Origin: Litorivita pollutaquae
Lineage (GTDB): Bacteria > Pseudomonadota > Alphaproteobacteria > Rhodobacterales > Rhodobacteraceae
Length of the DNA: 64,000 nt
Direction: 5' to 3'
Assembly (NCBI RefSeq): GCF_003205515.1
Contig: NZ_KZ826487.1
Span: 90,239-154,238, forward strand
Below are positions 7,356 through 16,739 of this stretch, in pieces (position 1 is the stretch's first letter; the number at the start of each line of letters is the position of its first letter). The notes under the pieces were generated by a model. It saw only the letters and a program-made list of their open reading frames with translations, had not been told where the DNA came from and made no database searches. Position numbers and translations under genes: made by a program.

Positions 7356-9083
7356 ATGACCCAGTTCGACAAAACCAAATTGCCCAGCCGCCACGTCACC
7401 GAAGGACCAGAGCGCGCGCCGCACCGCTCTTACCTTTATGCGATGGGCCTGTCGGATACGGAAATTCACCAACCTCTCGTCGGGGTCGCCACCTGTTGGA
7501 ACGAAGCCGCGCCGTGCAACATTTCGTTGAACCGCCAAGCGCAAGCCGTGAAAATGGGCGTCAAAGCAGCCGCGGGCACGCCGCGTGAATTCACCACCAT
7601 CACCGTCACCGACGGCATCGCCATGGGCCACGAGGGCATGCGGTCCTCGCTCGCCTCGCGCGAAGCCATTGCGGATACCGTGGAATTGACCATGCGCGGC
7701 CATTGCTATGACGCGATTGTTGGCCTCGCGGGGTGTGACAAATCCTTGCCCGGCATGATGATGGCGATGGTGCGCCTCAACACGCCGTCGGTCTTTATCT
7801 ATGGCGGTTCGATCCTTCCGGGCCGTTTGAACGGCAAAGACGTGGTCGTTCAGGATGTGTTCGAGGCCGTGGGCCAGCACCAAGCGGGCAATATGTCCGA
7901 CGCCGAGCTTGACGTTCTTGAACGCGTGGCGTGCCCCTCGGCGGGCGCATGTGGCGGGCAATATACCGCCAACACCATGGCCTGTGTCTCCGAAGCCATC
8001 GGCCTTGCGTTGATGAATTCCTCCGGCATGCCCGCGCCCTATGAGAGTCGCGACCAATATGGCGAGGCCTCCGGCGCCGCCGTGATGAATTTGATCGCGA
8101 AGAACATTCGCGCCCGTGATATCGTCACGAAAGAAGCCTTGATCAACGCCGCGCGGGTTGTCGCCTGCACCGGTGGCTCGACCAACGCCGGTTTGCACCT
8201 TCCGGCCATTGCCCATGAAGCGGGTATCGATTTCGACCTCTTCGACGTCTGCGATATTTTCCGCGACACGCCTTATTTCGTGAACCTGAAACCGGGCGGT
8301 GAATATGTCGCCAAGGATCTGTTCGACGCGGGCGGCGTGCCTGTTGTCCTCAAGGAATTGGACAAAGCCGGCTTGATCTACCGCGATTGCATCACGGCAT
8401 CGGGCGAATCCATCGGTGACGAGATCGACAAAATCACCCGCGAAATCGACGGCAAGGTGATCCATTCGGTCGCCGCGCCCCTGTCGAAAACCGGCGGCGT
8501 TGTCGGCCTCAAAGGCAATTTGGCCCCCGAAGGCGCGATCGTCAAAGTCGCAGGTATGGAGGCGCAACACCAACGGTTCGTCGGCCCCGCGCGCGTATTT
8601 GAATGCGAAGAAGACGCTTTTGAAGCCGTGCAAAAACGCGAATACAAAGAGGGCGAAGTCCTCGTTATCCGCAACGAGGGGCCCGCAGGCGGTCCCGGCA
8701 TGCGCGAAATGCTCGCCACCACGGCGGCGCTTTCGGGGCAGGGCATGGGCAAGAAAGTCGCGCTCATCACCGATGGCCGCTTTTCTGGCGCCACACGCGG
8801 GTTCTGTGTCGGTCACGTTGGCCCCGAAGCCGCGCATTGCGGCCCGATTGCATTGATCAAGGACGGTGACACCATCACTTTGGATGCGGTCAAGGGCGAC
8901 ATCAGCGTTGATTTGACGGATGAGGAATTGGAAGCGCGCAAAGCCGATTGGAAAGGCCCGCGCGAGACGATTTATACCTCGGGCGCGTTGCAAAAATATG
9001 CGGCTTTGGTGGGCTCGACCCGTTTGGGTGCGGTCACCCATCCCGGAGCCAAGGCCGAGCGCCACATCTATATGGATCTCTAA
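7356..9083 (+). CDS. ilvD: Dihydroxy-acid dehydratase
   Basis: 575-residue IlvD, which dehydrates 2,3-dihydroxy-isovalerate and -methylvalerate to the 2-oxo acids in valine and isoleucine synthesis. Fe-S and substrate motifs are intact: [52 protein letters not shown] and [17 protein letters not shown]. Full length, with a clear ATG and a GGGAGG site. Cytosolic. Confidence 0.97.
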   Translation: MTQFDKTKLPSRHVTEGPERAPHRSYLYAMGLSDTEIHQPLVGVATCWNEAAPCNISLNRQAQAVKMGVKAAAGTPREFTTITVTDGIAMGHEGMRSSLASREAIADTVELTMRGHCYDAIVGLAGCDKSLPGMMMAMVRLNTPSVFIYGGSILPGRLNGKDVVVQDVFEAVGQHQAGNMSDAELDVLERVACPSAGACGGQYTANTMACVSEAIGLALMNSSGMPAPYESRDQYGEASGAAVMNLIAKNIRARDIVTKEALINAARVVACTGGSTNAGLHLPAIAHEAGIDFDLFDVCDIFRDTPYFVNLKPGGEYVAKDLFDAGGVPVVLKELDKAGLIYRDCITASGESIGDEIDKITREIDGKVIHSVAAPLSKTGGVVGLKGNLAPEGAIVKVAGMEAQHQRFVGPARVFECEEDAFEAVQKREYKEGEVLVIRNEGPAGGPGMREMLATTAALSGQGMGKKVALITDGRFSGATRGFCVGHVGPEAAHCGPIALIKDGDTITLDAVKGDISVDLTDEELEARKADWKGPRETIYTSGALQKYAALVGSTRLGAVTHPGAKAERHIYMDL

Positions 9084-9135
9084 GTCAAGAATGCGCCAGA
9101 CGACGGGGTATTGGGTCCCGCCTCTTTTGCCGATT

Positions 9136-10074
9136 GTGAAAAGGCGCCCCGCATGTCGCGGGCGCCTTCTTCGCGTTATGGCGCTTGCGGCGACCCTGCC
9201 TTTGGCCGGTTGTATTTCGCCGATCACCGGCGGCACGGCACAGTTCGCCCAAAGCGGGGGCGACGATCAGAACCCACAACCCCGCAAAGCTCTGCGCCGG
9301 ACGAGTATGGTTCGCGGTGCCGTGATCGTCCAAGGACCGCGCGGTTATTGTATCGACGCCGAAAGCCTGACCTCGGGCGGGGTCTCTGGTGGATTTGCGT
9401 TGTTGGCATCCTGTGAAAGCCTGCTCGGGAAACCTGCCGATGCTCCTGTTGAGCCGGCTATTATGACGGTGACGGTTTTGCCGTTTTCCCCCCGTCCGAT
9501 CCAGCCGCGCGCGCATGAAATGGCCAAGGCGTTGGCGCCGCATCATGTGTTGGACCAGATCAACGGAGACGGGTTGACCATCGTGCATCTGGCCACCGGC
9601 GGCACCGAAATTGCCGATGGAGTCGATCCGAAACACTGGCGTGGAGCGATGTTGATCAATGGTCATATGATCGGCCTCGCGGTCTATGCGCCCAAAGGCA
9701 GCGCGTTGTCGGATGCGGCAGGATTGGAGGTCCTGATCGGGCTGGCCGAAGTGCTGCGCGAAGCCAGCCCGGTCAGGGCTGCCAAGATCATGCCAGATAC
9801 CGCCCGTGCCGCGAAAAACTCGCAAAACTCTGGCCTGAACCCGACCAGCCCTCAGGACGCGGATCAACAACACCCCGGTCTGAGGATCGCCGGCGCAGAA
9901 ACGGCCGGGGTCTCGGATGCGCCCCAGAGCCCCCCGAGAACCACCGCCAACGGCATATTGCGCCCGCCGCGCATGCCGGCCGCTCTATATGCGGCGCCCG
10001 CCCCGACCGGTACAGCCACCACACAACCTCGCGGAAAACGGATCAAAAAGCTGTTTCCGCGTTTGTTTCGATGA
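9136..10074 (+). CDS. Putative lipoprotein of unknown function
   Basis: About 312 residues with a lipoprotein signal: a basic n-region (KRRPACRGRLLR) and the lipobox LPLAGC. The GTG at 9136 is chosen because it supplies the basic n-region; the ATG at 9178 would leave a signal with no positive charge. The middle part (MAKALAPHHVLDQINGDG, IADGVDPKHWRGAMLING) is folded-looking, and the C-terminal ~100 residues are Pro/Ala/Thr-rich and end in a basic RGKRIKKLFPRLFR tail. No function recognised. Confidence 0.6.
   Translation: MKRRPACRGRLLRVMALAATLPLAGCISPITGGTAQFAQSGGDDQNPQPRKALRRTSMVRGAVIVQGPRGYCIDAESLTSGGVSGGFALLASCESLLGKPADAPVEPAIMTVTVLPFSPRPIQPRAHEMAKALAPHHVLDQINGDGLTIVHLATGGTEIADGVDPKHWRGAMLINGHMIGLAVYAPKGSALSDAAGLEVLIGLAEVLREASPVRAAKIMPDTARAAKNSQNSGLNPTSPQDADQQHPGLRIAGAETAGVSDAPQSPPRTTANGILRPPRMPAALYAAPAPTGTATTQPRGKRIKKLFPRLFR
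9141..9168 (+). terminator. Possible ilvD terminator hairpin, overlapping the lipoprotein signal sequence
   Basis: AAGGCGCCC (9141-9149) and GGGCGCCTT (9160-9168) form a nine-pair stem with a ten-base loop, followed by CTTCTTCG. It begins 57 bases after the ilvD stop. It overlaps the proposed start of the lipoprotein at 9136, so either it is the ilvD terminator and the lipoprotein starts at 9178, or it is coincidental coding sequence. Confidence 0.4.
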
Positions 10075-10208
10075 CCGACTATCGGTAATACGGAAACGGT
10101 AGGTAGGATTCCCGAAACAATATGCGGGTATGCCGGAACACCAATGGCGCGCCGTTGGAGAATTTGCGCAGTCATCCCTGTCGGGCCGGCACAATAAGGC
10201 ATGAGACA

Positions 10209-11021
10209 ATGAGCAAGAACAAGGACCGCAGCGATCCCAAAAACGCGCTTGATGCCGACGGGCTATCTTTGTTCGACAGGCTGGCGCATCGCCGTGTTCT
10301 ACGCCGTTGGGCGCGGTTCGCGGAACATGCCGACACCGCGCCGTTGCATCGTTTGCGCGCCCAACGCGCCCGGGCCCGCGTGCTGAAAATCCACCTTGAT
10401 AAACTGATCCATGTGGCCGAAAGCCGGTTGGCCCTGCCGATGATCGGTTCGAGTGCCTTTCAAAAACCTCATGATGCGGATTGGTCGTGGCGACCGGAGC
10501 TTTGGCGCGGCCCGCTGGCAACGCCGGGGATGTCGTCGGTTGCAAGCAAATCCATGCTCGGCGACGAGGTGACGTTGTTTCATGACTGTGCCCTGTCGGA
10601 ATTGACCCTGCGCCAGATGCGCAACCGCCGCGAAGAAGACCTCGCGCCTTTTGGATTGCGCATGGATGTTTTCAATTTCGATGGCTCGTTCCTGTCGCTG
10701 GTGGTGGATCTGCCCGAGAGCGCGACCACCGGATTGCAAAAACGCCATCTGGTGCGGCTTGACCTGATCGTGGAGATGGAAAAACCGCTCGAGATTTTTG
10801 CGCGGCTCAATATAAAAAACGGTCCGAACACCGAACAATTGGTGCGCGAAATTGAAGTTGTGGACAAACATGCCACGGTCGAATTTGATCTCGCCTATTC
10901 CCATTTGAACGAGAAGCGGATTGAGCGGGCCTGGCTTGATCTGATTTTTGAAGGGCCGGAAATGAATCAGGTCGTGTTGCGCGATGTGACTTTCTCGCGT
11001 CGCCCGCGTGCCGAACTTTGA
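10209..11021 (+). CDS. DUF6478 family protein
   Basis: 270-residue conserved protein of Rhodobacteraceae, recognised by segments such as WSWRPELWRGPL, SMLGDEVTLFHDC, ELTLRQMRNRREEDLAPFGL and MEKPLEIFARLNIKNGPNTE. It has a basic, helix-rich N-terminus, then a beta-rich region. No signal peptide or membrane segment is seen. Function unknown. ATG at 10209 is chosen; an upstream in-frame start would add 29 unconserved residues. Confidence 0.8.
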   Translation: MSKNKDRSDPKNALDADGLSLFDRLAHRRVLRRWARFAEHADTAPLHRLRAQRARARVLKIHLDKLIHVAESRLALPMIGSSAFQKPHDADWSWRPELWRGPLATPGMSSVASKSMLGDEVTLFHDCALSELTLRQMRNRREEDLAPFGLRMDVFNFDGSFLSLVVDLPESATTGLQKRHLVRLDLIVEMEKPLEIFARLNIKNGPNTEQLVREIEVVDKHATVEFDLAYSHLNEKRIERAWLDLIFEGPEMNQVVLRDVTFSRRPRAEL

Positions 11022-11085
11022 TCCTCTTCGCGCCCGTAATGCCTGTGTTTGATATCTGTCCCGATGTCCGTAAAGGAGCCATGAG

Positions 11086-11463
11086 ATGACCCAGCTGACT
11101 TTGACCAAAACCCGCCTGTTTGAGGGCAAATGGGAAGGCATCGTGACCACATCGGGGGGCGAAAACCATCAACCCAAAATCGAGGTCACCCACTTGGGTG
11201 AGGCTCTGCCCGGCATTGAGGTCACCGAGGACCGCGATAAGGGCGAATGGCAACTCGTCATTCCGGTTCCGGTGACATCCATTGGCGAGGGCGCGCATGT
11301 CTTTCTGATCCAGGACAGCGAGACGGGGGAAACACTGGAAAGCTTTTCGGTCATCGCGGGCGAAGCCATTGCCGACGATATGCGCGCCGAAGTCGAACTT
11401 CTGCGCGAAGAACTTGATATGCTCAAACGCGCCTTTCGGCGGCACTGCCTCGAGACGATGTAA
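11086..11463 (+). CDS. Conserved hypothetical protein, 125 aa
   Basis: Small soluble protein with a beta-rich first half (LTKTRLFEGKWEGIVTTSGG) and a C-terminal heptad-like helix (ADDMRAEVELLREELDMLKRAFRRHC) that could be a coiled coil. It follows the DUF6478 gene by 64 bases, with an AAAGGAG site before its ATG, so the two are probably cotranscribed. Function not recognised. Confidence 0.7.
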   Translation: MTQLTLTKTRLFEGKWEGIVTTSGGENHQPKIEVTHLGEALPGIEVTEDRDKGEWQLVIPVPVTSIGEGAHVFLIQDSETGETLESFSVIAGEAIADDMRAEVELLREELDMLKRAFRRHCLETM

Positions 11464-11657
11464 GCGGCTCGCCCGCTGTTATGGGCGGTGTGCAAGTCGC
11501 GTCTCGGCAGGCTCCTTTCTGTCACGGCTGGTATAGGGAGGCGTGGCGCCGCGCCGATGAAACACCTGTTTCCACGTTTCCGTGCGATCAACGATCTGTG
11601 GCGAAATCCCGATATTGTCCGCAATACGCCCCAGTTGCGCCCCATTCCGCTGTCATA

Positions 11658-11688
11658 CACCTCCGCAATGAATTGAAATGCAGAGGTG
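11658..11688 (+). promoter_or_regulatory. Inverted repeat enclosing the ribosome binding site of the LysR gene
   Basis: CACCTC (11658-11663) and GAGGTG (11683-11688) are exact inverted copies, with a second inner pair GCA/TGC, around an 11-base A/T-rich loop. GAGGTG is also the ribosome binding site for the ATG at 11696. The element could be a LysR operator in DNA or an RNA hairpin hiding the binding site. Confidence 0.5.
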
Positions 11689-11695
11689 CCGGTTA

Positions 11696-12601
11696 ATGGA
11701 TCGTTTGACGGAAATGGAAGCCTTCGCCACGGTGGTGGACCAAGGCGGCTTCACAGATGCCGCAAAAAAGATGGGGATTTCAAAATCCGCCGTCTCGAAA
11801 CATGTCTCGTCGCTTGAAGCGCGCCTTGGGGCGCGTTTGTTAAACCGCACAACACGGCGCGTCTCGCCAACCGAAATAGGTTTGGCCTATTATGACCGCG
11901 CCCGCCGGGTTCTCAATGATGCCGGTGAGGCCGATGCGCTGGTGTCCTCGATGCAAAGCGATCCCTCGGGTCTTTTGCGCATCTCGGTGGCGACGGATTT
12001 CGGCGTCAATCATCTTTCGCCGGTGTTGGGCGAATTTTTGGGTGATTTCCCAGATATCACCGTCAATATGGTGCTCAACAACCGCTATGTTGAACTGATC
12101 TCCGAAGGTTTCGATATGGCGATCCGTATTGGCGAGCTTGAAGACAGCACCCTGCGGGCCCGCAAGTTGACCGAAACCACCAAACGTATGGTTGCCAGTC
12201 CCGAGTATTTGGCGCGCCATGGCCGTCCGCTCAAGATTGATGATCTGAACGAGCACAAATTGCTGCATTACTCCAACCAATCGGCGGGCAATGTGTGGAA
12301 ACTGACCGCCCCGTCCGGTGAGAAACGCCAAGTGCGCACCTCTGGCGGGCTGAGCGTCAATGACGGGCAATCGCTGCTCAATGCGGCGATTTCCGGACTT
12401 GGCATCGCGTATTTGCCGAGCTTCCTTTACGCGGATGCGCTCGCTAAGGGCCTTGTCGAAGATGCGATGCCGGATCTGCCGGTCGAGACCCAAGGCATTT
12501 ATGCCGTCTATCCTCCGGGGCGCTTCACACAGCCCAAGGTCCGCGCCTTTATCGATTTTCTGGTCCATGCCTTTGCCGAAAAAGGCCCGGTCGATTGGTA
12601 G
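11696..12601 (+). CDS. LysR-family transcriptional regulator
   Basis: 301 residues: N-terminal winged helix (FATVVDQGGFTDAAKKMGISKSAVSKHVSSLE, LLNRTTRRVSPTE), then a two-lobed effector domain (LRISVATDFGVNHLSPVLGEF, DMAIRIGELEDSTLRARKL). The EFLGDFPDITVNMVLNNRYVELISEGFDMAIRIG part resembles CrgA/DsdC-like LysR regulators. The start at 11696 has a GAGGTG site seven bases upstream; an alternative in-frame ATG is at 11678. Its target is not obvious, since the next gene is convergent. Confidence 0.9.
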   Translation: MDRLTEMEAFATVVDQGGFTDAAKKMGISKSAVSKHVSSLEARLGARLLNRTTRRVSPTEIGLAYYDRARRVLNDAGEADALVSSMQSDPSGLLRISVATDFGVNHLSPVLGEFLGDFPDITVNMVLNNRYVELISEGFDMAIRIGELEDSTLRARKLTETTKRMVASPEYLARHGRPLKIDDLNEHKLLHYSNQSAGNVWKLTAPSGEKRQVRTSGGLSVNDGQSLLNAAISGLGIAYLPSFLYADALAKGLVEDAMPDLPVETQGIYAVYPPGRFTQPKVRAFIDFLVHAFAEKGPVDW

Positions 12602-12648
12602 CCCCATTTCTCGAGTTTTCCCCCCGGCGGCCTTAATGGCCGACCTAT

Positions 12649-12678
12649 GCCCGGCATTTGATGCCGGGCTTTTTTTTT
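12649..12678 (+). terminator. Rho-independent terminator after the LysR gene
   Basis: GCCCGGCAT and ATGCCGGGC form a perfect nine-pair stem with a three-base loop, followed by nine T residues. Immediately after come nine G residues (12679-12687). Confidence 0.9.
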
Positions 12679-12713
12679 GGGGGGGGGCGCTTGCTTGCTA
12701 CGGCAGGGCGGGG

Positions 12714-13850
12714 TTATTCCGCGTTGAGCAACACCGCTTCGACGCGGCGATTGGCCTCGCGCCCGGCCGCGGTGAGATTGGCGTTGCGCGGGGATAGATA
12801 GCCCACGCCTTCGCCGTCCAATTGCCTGCGGGGTACGCCATAGGCGGCAACCAACCGCTCCACAACAGATGCCGCGCGGCGCTTGGATAATCCGATGTTG
12901 GTTTCCAGACCGCCGACACTATCGGTATGGCCAACCAAGGCGACGCGCAGAGTGGCATCGCCAAGCAGAAGGTCCGCCAATGCGGCGAGGGAGGCGAACG
13001 GGCCGGGGCCCAATGTCGCCGAGCCTGTCCCGAAACTGAGATCATCCAAAACCACATGACCGGCGTTGCGCAGCGCTTCGGGCAGGGTTTCGGTCTCTTG
13101 CAGTGCCGGGCCTTGACCTGCGGGCCGTGCGGCAGGTCCATCCAGGGCCACAGGAGGCACGCCCGCCTTAGCCGCCTGTGCCGCAGGGCTCCCGATCGGA
13201 GCGATCTGCACCATGTGGACATAGCCGGAGGCACCGGCACGGCTGACCAGCAACAGGATGGTCTCCTCTCCTTCGGAGGGGCGGACTTTGGGCCGTTGTG
13301 TTGCAGTCGCAGTCGCCGCAGCCGTACCGGCTTGCTCTTGCTCCGGTTTCGCCGGTTGTGGCGATGCGGGCGCTTGTGACCGGATCGGGCGGCGATAGGC
13401 GGCGTAACGATAGTCGAACAGATCGACAAACATATCCGGCGCGGCGATCACATCCATCGCAAAGCGAAAATCGTATCCGCCGCAGCGCTCTGCCGCGCAG
13501 CGGTGCAGCGCAGTGAAGCCTTCGGCCTCCAATTGCGCGGCCAGCGGCGCCATCAATTGCAAGGTTTCAAGCCCGTCCGAGCGCACCCGCCACGACGTGC
13601 GGCTGACGCGGCCTTCGGCGCGGTCCATCGGAATCCCCGAACTGGATTGGTTGCCGGTTGGATAGGCATAGCTCGCCGGGGCGGCGGTCTCGTGATGGGT
13701 TTGCTGGGCATTGCTTGGCAGCGACAACTCAAACGCCGCCGCCCCCTGCACCGTGCAGAGGGCGAGCGTGCATAACGTTACTGTGTATCCAAGCAACACC
13801 CGCAACGTTAAACCGTCCTTTTTAGCGCGATTGCGCGTGATAGGCGTCAT
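12714..13850 (-). CDS. OmpA-family cell-envelope protein
   Basis: 378 residues with a signal peptide (LRVLLGYTVTLCTLALCTVQGAAAF), a family-specific N-domain with a CAAERCGG cysteine pair, an Ala/Thr/Pro-rich linker and a C-terminal OmpA peptidoglycan-binding domain (LSFGTGSATL, VALVGHTDSVGG, NIGLSKRRAASVVERL). The domain probably anchors to peptidoglycan in the periplasm. The start at 13850 is chosen for the signal peptide. It overlaps the end of the upstream AhpD-like gene by 29 bases, implying translational coupling. Confidence 0.88.
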   Translation of the reverse strand: MTPITRNRAKKDGLTLRVLLGYTVTLCTLALCTVQGAAAFELSLPSNAQQTHHETAAPASYAYPTGNQSSSGIPMDRAEGRVSRTSWRVRSDGLETLQLMAPLAAQLEAEGFTALHRCAAERCGGYDFRFAMDVIAAPDMFVDLFDYRYAAYRRPIRSQAPASPQPAKPEQEQAGTAAATATATQRPKVRPSEGEETILLLVSRAGASGYVHMVQIAPIGSPAAQAAKAGVPPVALDGPAARPAGQGPALQETETLPEALRNAGHVVLDDLSFGTGSATLGPGPFASLAALADLLLGDATLRVALVGHTDSVGGLETNIGLSKRRAASVVERLVAAYGVPRRQLDGEGVGYLSPRNANLTAAGREANRRVEAVLLNAE

Positions 13851-14388
13851 TGGGGTGCATCGCCGTGGCCGAGGCGACGCGGTTCGACATGTTGAAAAAT
13901 GCTGCCACATTGGAAATGTCCCAAATGTCGCGATCTGTGAAACCCACATCACGCAATGCCTGACGGTGGGGCTCTTCGATTGTGGCGCTGGCCTCGGTGA
14001 TTTGCACGGCGAAATCGAGCATCGCCCGTTGACGCGCATCCAGATCCGCCACGCGGTAGTTCATCATCAATTTCTCGCTCAACATCGGGTCGCCGGACAA
14101 TTGCCGCACCGCCGCACCATGTGCCGTCAGGCAATAGAAACATTTGTTTATCGACGACACCACGACCGCGATCATCTCGCGCTCCAGCTTGCTCAGCCCG
14201 CTGTCGGCCAGCATCAGATCGTTATAAAGACCGGTGAAGGCGTTGAGTTTGTCGATGTCAAAGGCATGCGCCTGCAAAACATTCGGCACCATTCCGAGCT
14301 TTTCATTGCAAATATCGAAATATTTTTGCGTCGCGGCGGGCAGCGGATCGACCATCGGCAGGTCGAGTGCGGTCGGGTTTTGGGTCAT
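13822..14388 (-). CDS. AhpD-like peroxidase-related protein (CMD family)
   Basis: 188 residues of the carboxymuconolactone decarboxylase/AhpD fold, related to uncharacterised peroxidase-related proteins. The redox CxxC is present (SSINKCFYCLTAHGAAV), with the downstream histidine. It probably acts as an alkylhydroperoxidase-type antioxidant. It sits between a GNAT gene (one-base gap) and the OmpA gene (overlap), so the minus-strand genes 15870 to 12714 look like one operon. Confidence 0.85.
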   Translation of the reverse strand: MTQNPTALDLPMVDPLPAATQKYFDICNEKLGMVPNVLQAHAFDIDKLNAFTGLYNDLMLADSGLSKLEREMIAVVVSSINKCFYCLTAHGAAVRQLSGDPMLSEKLMMNYRVADLDARQRAMLDFAVQITEASATIEEPHRQALRDVGFTDRDIWDISNVAAFFNMSNRVASATAMHPNDAYHAQSR

Positions 14389-14389
14389 G

Positions 14390-15142
14390 TTATTTTCCTC
14401 CCTGAAAAATGCGGTAGTGGTAGTTTTCAGTAACCGACATGCCGAGCGAAGAATAGAGCCGGTTGGCGGCGGTGTTGTCTTTTACGCAGAGCAAAGTCAT
14501 CTCCGTCGCGCCCTGTTCTTGCGCCCAAAGCGCGGCGCGGCGCATGGCATAGCGCCCCCATCCTTTGCGGCGTTGTTCGGGCAGAACCTCCATCGCATGC
14601 AGCATGGCAATATCATTATGAACCGCGACATAGCCGGTGCCGGCGGGATAGTCTTTCATCCGGCCAAAGAGCGATGTTTTGGGCGTGGTGGCGCGCTCCA
14701 TAATGGCCATGCGCGCGGGGCCAATGCCGCCTGCGGCCCAAATATCGCGTTGGATCGCCAATGGCTCCCAGATGCAAAAGGTCGATACCGTTGGCGGTGT
14801 CTCGCCGGTCAATGCGGCAACCGGCGCGGCATAAAGAGACACCGGATCGATGAGGCCATATCCGCGCGCGGCCAATGTCTCATCAAGTGCGGCATCGGTG
14901 CCCTCTGCGCCGCCACGGATCATAAAGAGGGGCGCTTGCCCCATGTCGGTTTGGGCCGCTTCGACGGCCTCTATATCGGTGGGGGCGAATGATGTGTCGC
15001 GCAAGGATGCCGCAGACACACGTTTGCCCCCTGTGGCCCCCGTCGCATCGCGCCCGTCGCGCACCAAAAAGGGCCCGACCTCTTGCGTTTCGGCGGCGGG
15101 CCAAGTGGCGTCGATTGCATCAAAGTAGCGTTGAGAAGTCAT
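14390..15142 (-). CDS. GNAT-family N-acetyltransferase
   Basis: 250 residues with a GNAT fold in the C-terminal half: the acetyl-CoA binding region MEVLPEQRRKGWGRYAMRRAALWAQEQG and the terminal NTAANRLYSSLGMSVTENYHYR. The N-terminal half looks like a diverged GNAT-like domain (RYFDAIDATWPAAE). Substrate unknown. The start overlaps the end of the CinA-like gene by four bases. Confidence 0.85.
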   Translation of the reverse strand: MTSQRYFDAIDATWPAAETQEVGPFLVRDGRDATGATGGKRVSAASLRDTSFAPTDIEAVEAAQTDMGQAPLFMIRGGAEGTDAALDETLAARGYGLIDPVSLYAAPVAALTGETPPTVSTFCIWEPLAIQRDIWAAGGIGPARMAIMERATTPKTSLFGRMKDYPAGTGYVAVHNDIAMLHAMEVLPEQRRKGWGRYAMRRAALWAQEQGATEMTLLCVKDNTAANRLYSSLGMSVTENYHYRIFQGGK

Positions 15143-15870
15143 GTGGGAAAGGCCTCGTTCAATTCGATTATTGCGGCGTCAATACGCGCACCATCATGGC
15201 CGCGGATCACGATATTCGCGCCAAAAACGCCATCTTTGACGTAGGGGTAGGAGCCGATCGACAGATCGGAATATTTCTCTGCCAAATCCGACAACGGCCC
15301 CGCGATTTCGCCCTCGCCGCGCTCAATCCGCAGACTTTGGCTCAAAAGCGGCGCGCCGCCTGTCAGGGTGGGCAGCACGCTGGCGACCATCGCCTCGAAC
15401 ACCGCAGGAACCCCCGCCATGACATGCACGTTTTCGATCGTGAACCCTGGCGCGATGCTGACCGGATTGTCGATCAAACCGGCCCCGTCGGGGATGCGTG
15501 CCATGCGCAGGCGCGCTTCGTTGATCTGTCCGCCGCTGCGTTTGTAATGGGCCTCCAAAAGCGCGCGAGCGTCATCGCGCACCGATATGGGCGTGTCAAA
15601 GGCGGCGGCCACGGCTTCGGCGGTGATATCGTCATGGGTCGGCCCAATGCCGCCCGAGGTGAAGACATTGTCATAGGCGGCGCTGAGCGCGCGCACCGCC
15701 GCGACGATTGCGGCGTGGTCATCGGACACCACCCGCACTTCGCGCAGGTCAATACCGGCGCGGGTCAATGCGCCGGCCAGATGGTGCATGTTTGAATCGC
15801 GCGTGCGCCCGGACAGGATCTCATCCCCGATCACAAGCATCGCAGCACTGGGGTTTTCGGGCATCGTCAC
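15139..15870 (-). CDS. CinA N-terminal / molybdopterin-binding-like protein
   Basis: 243-residue MoaB/MogA-fold protein of the competence/damage-inducible CinA N-terminal family: LVIGDEILSGRTRDSN, FTSGGIGPTHDDITAEAVA and MAGVPAVFEAMV. It lacks the C-terminal nicotinamide-nucleotide amidase domain of full CinA. The likely activity is related to nucleotide pyrophosphatase, or unknown. First gene of the minus-strand group, divergent from sfsA. Confidence 0.88.
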   Translation of the reverse strand: MTMPENPSAAMLVIGDEILSGRTRDSNMHHLAGALTRAGIDLREVRVVSDDHAAIVAAVRALSAAYDNVFTSGGIGPTHDDITAEAVAAAFDTPISVRDDARALLEAHYKRSGGQINEARLRMARIPDGAGLIDNPVSIAPGFTIENVHVMAGVPAVFEAMVASVLPTLTGGAPLLSQSLRIERGEGEIAGPLSDLAEKYSDLSIGSYPYVKDGVFGANIVIRGHDGARIDAAIIELNEAFPT

Positions 15871-15910
15871 TCTCCTTGAAACCTATTTGCTACAGGTATA
15901 GGCCCGCCCC

Positions 15911-16633
15911 ATGCGCTTTCAAACCCCTCTTGAACCGGCCGTGCTCATCCGTCGCTATAAACGGTTTCTGGCCGATATCCGTTTGGCGGATGGAACCGAG
16001 GCCGTGGCGCATTGTGCCAATCCGGGATCGATGATGGGATTGGCGCAAGAGGGCATGCGCATTTGGGTCGAGCGCAACGACGATCCGAAGAAAAAGCTGC
16101 GCTATGGGTGGCGGTTGGTCGAACATGACAGCGGAGATTTCACCGGCGTCGATACATCGGTGCCCAACCGCGCGCTGCGCGAAGCTTTGTGCGCGGGGCA
16201 GGTGGCGGAATTTGCAGATTTCGATGAGGTTCTACCAGAGCAAAAATATGGCGCGAACAGCCGGATTGATTTTCTGCTGCGCAAGGCGGGCGCGCCGGAT
16301 CTGTATCTCGAAGTGAAATCTGTGACGCTGAGCCGCCAAGCGGGGCTGGCGGAATTTCCCGATAGCGTCACCAAGCGCGGCGCCAAGCACCTTGAAGAGT
16401 TGATCGAAATGCGCCGCCAAGGGCACCGCGCCGCGATGCTCTATCTGGTGCAACGTACCGATTGCGCGCGCACCGCCTTGGCCGCCGATATCGACCTCGC
16501 CTATGCCGCCGCCTATGCGCGCGCCCGCAACGCAGGGGTCGAAGCCTATGCCTACGCCTGTAGCATCACCCCCGAAGAGATCACGCTTGGCGCGGCTTTG
16601 CCGCCACCGCCGGTCGCGTCATCTTTGCCGTGA
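15911..16633 (+). CDS. sfsA: SfsA family protein (DNA/RNA nuclease-like)
   Basis: 240 residues with the SfsA signature: RRYKRFLADIRLADG, HCANPGSM, VPNRALREAL, YGANSRIDFLL and the PD-(D/E)XK-like YLEVKSVTL, then FPDSVTKRGAKHLEEL. Originally named for sugar fermentation stimulation; the fold suggests a nuclease. Complete and soluble. Confidence 0.93.
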   Translation: MRFQTPLEPAVLIRRYKRFLADIRLADGTEAVAHCANPGSMMGLAQEGMRIWVERNDDPKKKLRYGWRLVEHDSGDFTGVDTSVPNRALREALCAGQVAEFADFDEVLPEQKYGANSRIDFLLRKAGAPDLYLEVKSVTLSRQAGLAEFPDSVTKRGAKHLEELIEMRRQGHRAAMLYLVQRTDCARTALAADIDLAYAAAYARARNAGVEAYAYACSITPEEITLGAALPPPPVASSLP

Positions 16634-16739
16634 AACTTGAACAAATGTCGCTGCCTCTGGTCCTTGGAGGCAAACCGTCCTAAATAGAGGCGAAATCCGG
16701 CGCGATCGGGCGCCCCCATCCATATCCGAGCGAGGCACC

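Noticed and set aside
7023..9236. A 737-codon open frame on the minus strand opposite ilvD.
   Set aside because: It is an antisense shadow of the strongly conserved ilvD; the protein is His/Arg-rich without any family motif.
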